DNA from: Owenia fusiformis
Lineage: Eukaryota; Annelida; Polychaeta; Sabellida; Oweniidae
Direction: 5' to 3'
DNA length: 64,000 bases
Assembly (NCBI GenBank): GCA_903813345.2
Contig: CAIIXF020000001.1
Coordinates: forward strand, 53,337,885-53,401,884
The notes under the pieces were generated by a model that made no database searches, had not been told where the DNA came from, and saw only the letters and a list, made by a program, of their open reading frames with translations. Positions 22,701-31,300 of this stretch are shown here, one piece after another (position 1 is the first letter of the stretch; each line of letters opens with the position of its first letter). Position numbers and translations under genes: made by a program.

Positions 22701-25700
22701 GATACAGTATGTGTAATCCCATGCATATTCAAATTATATGCCCTCAATTACTCTTTGTATTATGGATGCTCATTGGATTATTCATGGCCATATGATATGA
22801 AATAGAATTACTAATTTCCTCGAAAACCTAAATCCTTGCTACCAGGGAAGATGAAAAGTACAAATGACCAGTTAATTAAATCATGTGAGCAGTCAAAAGT
22901 ACCCTTTATCTTCCCTGCTACCAGGTCTTATGGGGGTTTGAATGGCCAAATGCAATAGAAATACATATACGAAGCTGTCATCATTAAATGTTGAAAAAGA
23001 CCACTTATTTGTTTCTTCAAATAGAGTACATAATAATAGGTTATATACTAGATATAGTAATCAAAACAAATAGTAACTGTCATATTTTGCACTACATTGC
23101 TCAAAGGCAATCACTGTCTGTATACTACAGACAGTGATTGAATTTGAAGAGCCTGATCAGATCGGCGTCATTGGGCCTAATATAAATATATTAAATTGCC
23201 AATTGAATTGCTGTCCTACAGACTATATAATGTTGTTCTTTTTCTGGTTTACAGTTCCTTTCTCGCCTAACGCATGAAAATGAGGTAAAAACGGATACTG
23301 TGAAAAGTTTGACTAACGATGTGGACAGGCATAAGCTCAACGAAAGAAGGCTAACATTCGGTAAGTTTCCCTTTGGGTTATCTATATGATTTAAGTGTTT
23401 TTGAAATGAGTTTCCAGATTGGAAACTGTTTATGTTGTTTTATGTTTATTATTGAGACGCATAGATCTTGATTGGAATCTGCCATTTTCAATAAAAATAT
23501 CCAGGTCCTGAATATTATTATTATATTAAAGGATATCTTTTTTTGCCCGAACAGCTAGCACGTACAGGCCTCAGTACCATGAGTGCCTCGTTATTGTATT
23601 CAGAAACATGGTAGCAAAATAGTTACAAGTAATCGATCGATTATTTGATAAAAAATGATCTCCAAATGGTCTGTTTTCTTATTCGAATAATCCTACTATA
23701 CGGTTCAACTTCTTTTACAGTTTAAACACACAAAATCATACTTTATTGTTAAAGTCCCTATATAAAGCTTAAGCCACTTTGGCTTTTTGTAGTCTTACCC
23801 AATGTTATCAAAGTGTGATATGTGAAACTTTGGTTTTTGAAGGACTTTTTGTTCAAAAAATTTGAATTTATTTAAAACTTACTTTTATAGGTCACGTGTA
23901 TCTTTTATTAAGCCACGATTCATATCAATGCATAGCATTCATCCTCGCATGTTTGTTTGCCGAAAAAATAAGAAAATCGGTTCAGCAATAAGGTTGAAAT
24001 GAAATTATCAGTGCATGAAAATGGTTCAGAGAAAAATGCATTTCAAAATTTTAGTTCTCATAGAAACCAATGATACAATGATATCTAAAATATAATATAT
24101 TCTTCCTTTTAACCTGGTTAGACAATCAACATTGGTTTATTTTTGAATCTTAGCATATTTAGGAAATATTGACATAGAAAATGTTTTTTCAATTTTTTTC
24201 AAAAAGTTTTTGCCACCTGAGTGAGTCATAATAATGACATCACCAATGTTGCAAAATATTTTTGATATGCTTAAACATTGAAGTGGCCAATTAAATATGG
24301 CATTTTATTATTGAAATAGTGTGTCCTTTGTTCAATCTTTGCATTGGTGTTAAAAAGATAATCTTTTTTGAAATGTATGAAGAAATATTTGATGAATAAA
24401 AGATTTTAACTTTTTTTGAAAAATGACGGGAAATTTGAATATTTCAGAAATGAAATGCTCGCAACTTTAAAAAAAAAATTTTCAAAAATCTTTAAAAAAA
24501 CTTTTAAAGTGATGGCAAATAGTAAATGTATGATAAAAAATATTTTCAAACCATACATGGGGACTTTAAACGTTTTACTTTGAACGAAAAAATCATTCCC
24601 TCTGATTTGCTTGAGACGGTTAACCTTTTCCAAATTTTAGAGCTGTCGAATCAAAGAAAATCAATCGAAAGTCTTCATGGAATTCTGAAGAAACGATGTG
24701 ACTATGAAGGTTGGTGCTATTTATTCACATATTCTACATCAATTCAATTCTACGAAAAATTATCATTTACACGTTTGCTGATAGGTATATTGAAAATGAT
24801 AAACGAGAGGTTTACTTCAATTGCGGCACCATTCTCAGTAAATATTGATATGATAAACATACGAATTTCGAATTATGACTTACTGAACCTGACAGCAAAA
24901 TGATATCTTATTATGTGGTTCATAAAAAATATGTTCATAAAAAAAATATTGTTTTTGTTGCAGATGAAACAAGACTTATGAAAGAGAAAATAGAACTATT
25001 GCGACAAGAACACGCCAGAGAGGAGCGGGTAAGGTGACTGATTACGCGAGAAACCCTCGTTCTGTTTTAAAAGATTTTTCATCTTTGTCATTAGTTAACG
25101 TTAACGTCATTAGCTAATCTATTATAATGGGGAACAAAATTGATAGGCAAGCATAGAATCAAGTTTTAAAACGCTATCAAATGTAAACTTCGAGTTGCCA
25201 AACTTAGATAGGGTGTGTCACATTCCTATCCTATCAACCAAAAAGACCAACAAAATCGATGGGTTGTTGATATATAATTTCAGCTCCATAGAGAAGAATT
25301 GGCGTCTCTAAAGGATAAGCTGGACGATGCAATTGTTGCGGGAAAGGCTGAGCTCGATGAAGAAGTGACGAAGGCTATACAAAATGGTAGGTACTCTATC
25401 GTGTGTTTTTTGAAAATAAAGAGATCGTCTAAGCCCTAGTGTATCTGATGTCATTCTTCAATTTCAGCATGGGCTTTCAACTATTTATTTCAGCCAAACC
25501 GTTTGATTGATTTCAAATTTTCTCTTTCAATTTTTTTTTAATATAATTTATTATTTATTTATTTCATTGATATATTTTAAAATACAATTACAATAGCATC
25601 CCTAAATCGCCAGAGGGCATTATATAGGAATGGTGAGAGGCTGGGGGTGGCAGGCAGACAGGGTCCCGGGCCGGAGCAGGTGTGACAGGACAACAGGATA

Positions 25701-28700
25701 TCAGAAAGAGAGACACGAGGGAGGGAATTAGCTATTGTCTATAATGAAGTCAAGTATCAGTGAAATGGCTTTAGAGTTTACATCTATGCTTAAGTTTGGG
25801 CTTCCTGTTTTCAAAATGGAGATAAAATCGTACTGGGAAAGATTATTATTGAGAGGTTCTAATTCAGCAAGTTTATCCCAAGTTTATCTCTTTCAATTCA
25901 TTTCTAATTATCAGCAATGTTTCTTGATGTTCTCTCGAAAATTCTGTCAGCATATAAAGACAAACCTTTTGACAGATTGATTCGCCTCGGGGATGTTTCC
26001 TAGTATGAAACCTAAAAGCATTCTGGGTCAAAAAATTTACAACTAATTACTTTGACCCCTTATAATCAGAACAATATTTATGCGCAAGTGCCAACGGGAA
26101 AGTACCCACAATGGTTACAGAACGCAGCAAAAGAACCTCTTAAACTACACAATAATATTGCATGCTAGCCCCCCTATCACACCAAACTAGTGCCAGTCCT
26201 ACGAAAACGTCGTAAAACGGGCTCAATCTGGCTGTGGTCGGGAAATATGTCTAAAATAATTAGCTACTTCGTTCATAAACAGTCTTCAATACGTCCATCT
26301 CGTTCGCAGTTCGTTCAGGTCGCACCACGTCGGTGTGCGACGTCGTATAACGCGTCCTTTAGTCTAGAAGGTCATCATGACCTGATTACAGAACGGTATG
26401 GTCGCCATCGAATTTTGAATCGATTCAAAATTCTAAAATCACCTTCCCGTCTGAGAACGTTCATGTCCTTAGAAAGTTGCACCTACGTTCATTCCGTTCG
26501 CACACAGTTTAAAACCAGTTTTGAAGAAGGCAGTGGCAACTTGTTTGGTGTGATAGCTATATTTTTGCTAACTCGTTCATAAGCATTTAAATACGTTCTT
26601 AATCAGTTTAAACTCGTTTGCAATTAGTTCTACCTCGTTCTCAATACTTCCTCAGACAGTTCAACTCGTTGTTAAAACGTCCCTAGTAGGATTGAAGTAC
26701 GACGGTTCCGTTCGTAGTACGTCCAGCTCGTCGTTAGTACGCTGTCACTCGTTCTAATTGTAGAACGTATCGACCACGAGAACATTTTGAGCATGTTCTA
26801 AGTTCTAGAGGACCTACACGTTCGAGTTCGTTCGATGGAGTTTGTAAATAGACCCCAAACGGTTCTAAGTACGTCCAATCCGTTCGTACACAATTAAAGC
26901 CCGTTTTCAAGAACGTAGTGAAAACTAGTTTGGTGTGATAGTAGGGTAATATTGCTAATTTTACTGTTATAGTAATACTATATTAAATGGACCTGATTAA
27001 GATGGTATGCATTAGCCAACGGACAAAAAACAAGTAGTGTGCTGACGTTACTTAACAATTTTTGATATTACGCTTAAAGACAATGATTTTTAATTTTTTT
27101 TTAAACCGTGTCCACTCTCGTTTGTGTAAACGTTATCATGATTTTTACATTTTAAGGTAAGAAAGAGATGGACCAATTGCAAGCAGCCTTGCACAACAAA
27201 GATGTCGAAATAGAACACCTCCAGATGCAAAAACATGAGATTGAAAAGGACAAACAAACTGAGTTAATGAAACTGAGACTTGAGGTATAAAGTATACAGT
27301 ACATACAGTATCAAATATAACCGGGTATAGTCAAAACGAATGTTGTAAAACTTTAGAATATTTTATAAAAAAAATCAATATTTAAGTCGATTTGGATCTT
27401 ATCAGATAACAAGGCATTATCTATTTAACATGCAACATGTCACTATCTGCCATTTGTTACAGACGCCGAATGCCGAACACCGTCCACAGAAAAAGTTGGA
27501 GACTATAACAATAGTGTTGGTGACATAAAAACCGACTAACAGTGCGAAAGAAAGAACGATAATATACTCCCCCATAAGTTTGGCAACCTTAGCTATCCCA
27601 TTGAATTACGTGTTAAAGCCTCTTTACGTTTGAATTTTTATTTACTTAACCTGTGATGTTATAACTTATAATATTAATGGAAACATAACTTGACTTTATT
27701 TCCAATACCTCCAAATTTTCCCAATATTTTTCCTAAATTACAATATGTCGGATATTGATGATAAATTTGATGAATTTTTGAAAATCGTCATTCCGAAGTA
27801 AACGGAAATGTTGGGTTCGGGGCATATCAGAAATCAGGATATCTATTCGGTATACGATTGAGCAAAAAATATTTTTATATAGAAAATGGAATTGTCTAAC
27901 TTTTTTGTTCTCTAAGTGTTTAGTTTACTTGATGAATACTTAAGTTACAGCGCTTCAATGTCATTTTTGAAAATAATTTTTCGCCTCCTGTGTTATTTCA
28001 ATGGGAGAGGTTTTTTGAAAAACAATTTTGACTTTAAAGCCCGAGGAAAAAAATTGAGAAAATTTGGAGGTATTGGACATGAAAGTCAAATTATGTTTCC
28101 ATCAATAGTATAAGCATTTTCATCGCAAGTTAATTTAATAAAAATTCAAAGGTAAAGAGGCTTTAATACGTAGTTCAATGGGGGAGCAAAGGTTGCCAAA
28201 CTTATGGAGGGGAGTGCACATGATAATTTAAGATTGTTCATGTGTTTAATTCCTTTATTTATAGTATGATTCAAAGTTACTAAAGATTCAGAAACAAAAT
28301 GTAAGCAAGTCAGCACCTTCAGCCTCGGCAAACCAAGATATCTTCAGAAAGGTAAAATAATTTCCTTATTCGTTGTTGTTGGGAACATTTTCTTCAAACA
28401 TTTCTCACAATTTGACTATCATATATTGATTCAATACATTTAGTTAAAATATAAATTGCTTATCTAAATGATTACATAAAAGAGTATGAGACATTGTAAA
28501 CAACATGTATGTTTTATGTATATACAAGTATGTAAGATGAATAGTGTTTTCAAATAGCTAGGCGATTGGGCGCCGTAACCAGGAGGTTGCGAGTTCGAGA
28601 CGCGGTGTGCTCCGTGCGTTTATTCATTGCTAACCTTGCCCAAGTCGGTCTCTTTTACTTATCTTGATTTCTATTATGACAAATAATAATTCAATATCAG

Positions 28701-28971
28701 GATAAGTAAAAAAGATACCGACTTGGGCAAGGCTAATACAAGGCTTGTACCTAGCAAGACAGCTTGGAAATTATACTTTACTATTGGATAACAAGATATG
28801 TGTTCAATTATTGTTTAGAAATTGCAACATATTAAGACAGAGACAGAACGAGAGGTTGCAGGGCTCAAACGTACCATAACTGACCTGGAACAAAAGCTTC
28901 AAAAGGCATCTCTTCAGACTAGTCAGATGGGTCAATCAGGTCCCCTCAGCAAGAGAAGACGTTTCCCCTGA
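19756..28971 (+). CDS. Uncharacterised coiled-coil protein (7 exons, 231 aa)
   Basis: Exons 19756-19809, 23255-23360, 24964-25028, 25284-25386, 27157-27284, 28265-28351 and 28819-28971 all have GT-AG borders and compatible phases, totalling 696 nt. The product starts MPRVDLDEVLKEFEKWHT and is almost entirely Glu/Lys/Leu/Gln-rich heptad-like sequence, consistent with one long coiled coil. It ends in a short basic tail, LSKRRRFP, which could be a nuclear localisation signal. There is no catalytic motif, signal peptide or membrane span. I do not recognise the family; a small spindle, kinetochore or meiotic coiled-coil protein would fit the length and the E2F-like site upstream, but that is inference. 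A polyadenylation signal AATAAA lies at 29068-29073. Introns 4 and 5 are largely filled by transposons. Confidence 0.85.
19975..20115 (+). repeat. Dispersed repeat copy 2 (AAAGTGCTCA / GCATGATT family)
   Basis: Begins near a run of G at 19998-20007 and contains AAAAAGTGCTCACAATCACA, then CCGCATGATTTTGAAAGAAT. It lies inside intron 1 of the coiled-coil gene and shares block order with the copies near 4084 and 51488. Confidence 0.55.
20450..21035. repeat. Cluster of palindromes and a long T-rich tract
   Basis: In intron 1 of the coiled-coil gene. There is a palindrome around 20510-20565 (GAGATATGCATATCTACC facing GGTAGATGTGCATATCTC). A second pair is TATCCTATACCAAGTAGAGTTTT (20612-20634) and AAAACTCTACTTGGCATAGGATA (20869-20891). 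Between them lies a 130-base tract of T with scattered C/A/G. A nearly perfect GC-rich palindrome sits at about 20994-21022 (GCGGGCAGATATA / TATATCTGCCCGC). It is probably several nested or rearranged foldback elements. Confidence 0.7.
21279..21420. mobile_element. 142-bp palindromic element
   Basis: ATTATCCTATAG...GGATATTGGGATTATCCC on the left is answered by GGGATAATCCCAATATTC...CATATAGGATAAT on the right, with GGCCAATATAATATAT / ATATATTATATTGGCC inside. About 60 bases of each arm pair. A nearly identical single arm occurs at 59395-59455, so this is a dispersed family. Confidence 0.8.
21530..21720. repeat. Degenerate short tandem repeat, unit about 60 bases
   Basis: Three successive versions of ACACAAGTTTATTGTGTTTA...GGAATT followed by a T-rich run. 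The units are diverged and have no coding potential. It lies in intron 1 of the coiled-coil gene. Confidence 0.6.
23106..23140. repeat. Small perfect hairpin
   Basis: CAATCACTGTCTGTA and its complement TACAGACAGTGATTG are separated by a few bases (15-base stem). It lies about 115 bases upstream of the exon 2 acceptor of the coiled-coil gene. It may be the whole of a tiny element; no function is claimed. Confidence 0.6.
23755..24130 (+). repeat. Dispersed repeat, copy A (intron 2 of coiled-coil gene)
   Basis: This stretch (landmarks TCAAAGTGTGATATGTGAAA, AAAACTTACTTTTATAGGTC, ATGCATAGCATTCATCCTCG, GACAATCAACATTGG) reappears in reverse complement at about 47550-47830 with many substitutions. 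Part of it also recurs at about 41600-41900. It is therefore a moderately old interspersed repeat. No coding frame is evident. Confidence 0.7.
25545..25980 (-). mobile_element. 3' end of a LINE-like retroelement (minus strand)
   Basis: Read on the minus strand, a frame running from about 25900 to a stop near 25733 (KLAELEPLNN...ISLILDFIIDNS) is followed by an untranslated stretch and an A-rich (AAATAAATAA-type) tail around 25545. A terminal reverse-transcriptase segment, a short 3' untranslated region and a simple-repeat tail fit a truncated non-LTR retrotransposon. The plus-strand frame here is its antisense shadow. Family not determined. Confidence 0.5.
26162..26946. mobile_element. 785-bp non-autonomous DNA element flanked by a 9-bp duplication
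   Basis: TAATATTGC is present at both 26153-26161 and 26947-26955. Near both ends is the block CTATCACACCAAACTAGT in opposite orientation. The last 15 bases of the right end (GTTTGGTGTGATAG) also occur internally at about 26546. The interior is more GC-rich than its surroundings, with many CGTTC/GAACG words and no transposase. It occupies much of intron 4 of the coiled-coil gene. A 9-bp duplication is typical of Mutator-like elements. The ends are not perfectly symmetrical just inside the duplication, so borders are approximate. Confidence 0.65.
27562..28219. mobile_element. 650-bp foldback/terminal-inverted-repeat element (GTTGCCAAAC family)
   Basis: Fills most of intron 5 of the coiled-coil gene. 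The left end ACTCCCCCATAAGTTTGGCA mirrors the right end TGCCAAACTTATGGAGGGGAGT. Pairing continues inward for roughly 170 bases (for example TTAAAGCCTCTTTAC / GTAAAGAGGCTTTAA, and ACCTCCAAATTTTCCC / GAAAATTTGGAGGT). A half copy is at 57045-57220, and end fragments lie near 7565 and 58023. No transposase is visible. Confidence 0.8.
28555..28630 (+). repeat. tRNA-like segment, probable SINE head
   Basis: TAGGCGATTGG followed about 25 bases later by GGTTGCGAGTTCGAGAC resembles the A and B boxes of a tRNA-type RNA polymerase III promoter. The segment does not fold into a complete tRNA as far as I can judge, so a tRNA-derived SINE fragment is more likely than a functional tRNA gene. Confidence 0.4.
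28628..28746. repeat. Inverted repeat, arms about 40 bases, in intron 6 of the coiled-coil gene
   Basis: GCTAACCTTGCCCAAGTCGG on the left pairs with CCGACTTGGGCAAGGCTAAT on the right, continuing through TCTTTTACTTATC / GATAAGTAAAAAAGA. It directly follows the tRNA-like segment, so the two may belong to one composite element. Confidence 0.75.
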
Positions 28972-30420
28972 TGAGGACAATATAGACATTCAGAAATGAC
29001 CAGAGCTTTGAGAAGTAAAAATATGTGGAGTAACATTTTTGAGTAAACATACATTGGCACCCCAAAAAATAAAACCATTAAATAGAAGATAACTTTGAAA
29101 TGCTTTTTATTTGAAGTTTCTAGCTCAATTTTGAAGGAAGTTTTTGTGAAATTCAAAACAAATCTTAAATTATTTTGCCTCCGCTTCTGCCACGATCGCA
29201 ACCCCCCTGACTGAAAACCGAAATTATTTTGGCGATCGCACCCTCCTGACTAGCTGGCTACGCCCATATTCATTAAACGTTTTGTTTTTAAGTCACATAT
29301 ATCACAGACGGTAGTGTCACATAAAAGCATTCTATTTCCTCTACCTATGAAGACCTATAGACACGATAATACGATACGAATCTAGAAAAAAATAAGACGT
29401 TGGGTAGTGATGTGAAGTTCTGTGTTAGTTGGCATAGTCATTTTGTCCTGTCTTTCAGAATCTTTATAAGCTGGTCGATTTTTTCATATTTTGTGAAAGG
29501 TGCACGTACTTCAGTTGAATTTCGGTAAATGGTGTAAAGAAAAATTTGAGGCCATTATTGAGAAAATTTTGTTTTTTAATTTCAGTATTAATAAGTATTC
29601 AATTTTAATGAGGGTAGCCAGTAGTCTTGTCTGCTTCATGCCTGGCATCGTCATGTTTAGGTTTTTCAATGTTTTTAGACATTACAATTCAACTTGTCCC
29701 TCCTTTTTGGTGTTACTACGATCATTTTATGGCTTGTTATTTCATGTCACTACATATACTTTATTTGACACATCAACTTTTACAGCTGTAAGTGGGGTAT
29801 TCCATTTCCGCGATTCCATTTTTTGATAAAGCCCTAGAAATACATAGTACTCCTATGTAATTTAATGGTTTATCATGTTTATTGCTGAGTTTTAATGTTT
29901 TAAACACCCCAATGGCGTTACACAACCTAATATTTAAGTTCATTTTAAGATTCATAAATAGTATCTGTATTTTCAAAGATAAAATAAACACATACAGTCA
30001 AAATATATATTGTTCAATAATATTATTTCCACAGAATCATACATTACATGTGTATACTTTCACAGTGCAATATATTAAATTCACAAAAAATTAAGTTGGC
30101 ATAATGATGAAAATAAAATCTACATACATACCACAACAGTAACATATTTAAGCAATGTTGGAATGTACATTCTCATTTTCATGTTTTGGAATGATTGTGA
30201 TTAACTACTTTAAAACAGTCTGGTCTAAAAAAAACACGACTGATTATATGACAAGAGTACACAGAGATGGGCATAAAACAGCAAAGGCAAGATATTTATT
30301 ACAAGGATTGTAACTTGTAGGTCATCAATACATATATATGTACATACTACAAATTTTTTAAAAATGCCCATAAGTTCAACTTAAAATGTCCTGTTTAAGA
30401 ACCCATATTCTAACCATTCA

Positions 30421-30555
30421 AAATGGATTCTAGAAATACTATTCCTCATGAATGTACTTGTTGGGACTCGATAAACTTGAGTTTTCTCAGAAGAACTCAA
30501 GGTGATGAGTCTCAACAAGCAGATACATGTGGAATAGTATTGGTAGAATCCATTT
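30421..30555. repeat. Hairpin of 135 bases
   Basis: AAATGGATTCTA...ATACTATTCC pairs with GGAATAGTATTGGTAGAATCCATTT. The stem continues through GTACTTGTTGGGACTC / GAGTCTCAACAAGCAGATAC and CTTGAGTT / AACTCAAG around a loop of about 10 bases. Mismatches are few enough that the RNA would form a long stem. No coding potential. Confidence 0.8.
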
Positions 30556-30819
30556 CAAGTAGTTACTTGCTTTCTGGAACTTTTTGTTGGCTCTTATAAG
30601 GAAGTCCTCAATGGATAATGTGTCAAAGCATGTTTATTGTTTATTGTTCAATCTATGTTTTGCTTCTCACTAATGGGAAATTTAGTTTTTGATTTTGCTA
30701 AAATCGCCAAACATAAACGGGCTTTTTAAAACACGTGATCCAAAATAGGACTTCTGGTCAGGTCACCGAACCGTTTGCTACTCATTCTGAGCATAAGTTG
30801 GGCCCGGTCCAGGCAAGTG

Positions 30820-31095
30820 ATCACCAAGTCCAAAGATAGGCCTATCCATATACTCAGATACTGTTTGAACAAATACATCTCACTGCTCTCTTTATTATGC
30901 TGTCAAAATTATTGACACGAAAATGTTTATTATTCATTCTTGGAATGTTTTGAGTCATCCAATATTCTTGTACTCGTATTTGCCGTAAATTCGTGAAGGT
31001 AGGCATTATAATGAAAAGCGTCTCCAGCGCCCTGACAGCTTATACGACATTTGAGCTCATTTGTGTCTTGGGCATTATGATCACTCGGATATTCT
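30820..31095 (-). pseudogene. Tandem partial copy of the T-box gene's last coding segment and 3' UTR
   Basis: On the minus strand, sequence from about 31095 down to 30970 resembles the final 130 coding bases of the T-box exon at 31301-31440. Shared blocks include GGCATTATGATCACTCGG and TTTGCCGTA. Downstream sequence resembles that gene's 3' flank (for example ACTCAGATACTG and TATTCATTCTTG). Relative to the gene, the copy has one net 18-base deletion, which keeps the frame. It reads SDHNAQDTN...GAGDAFHYNAYLHEFTANT and stays open to a TAA beyond the original stop. An in-frame stop lies 6 codons upstream. It is called a pseudogene fragment because no start or obvious in-phase acceptor was found. 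Confidence 0.75.
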
Positions 31096-31300
31096 GAGCA
31101 TTATTTGAAAGTGCATAACATCTAGCGTTTGTCATTAGTCTAGATCACCACCAACAATGCAACATACATTTACATACTCAGATACTGTAAGAATGAATGC
31201 ATCTAATTGTTTTGTCTTTTCTGTTATCGAACTTATGGACACGAAATATGTCTACTATTCATTCTTGCTTGGAATGTGTTGAATCTCTCCCTCAGAATTC

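Larger units (their letters stand above)
28972..31300. other. Intergenic region between two convergent genes
   Basis: It holds the 3' untranslated region of the coiled-coil gene (AATAAA at 29068-29073), A/T-rich sequence without a supportable gene, a 135-base hairpin at 30421-30555 and a decayed tandem copy of the T-box gene's terminal coding region (about 30820-31095). The open frames at 29500-30094 show no recognisable domain and lack splice context. Confidence 0.7.

Noticed and set aside
28555-28630. Functional tRNA gene
   Set aside because: Only the promoter-like boxes are present; I could not build acceptor and anticodon stems, so it is treated as a SINE-like fragment.
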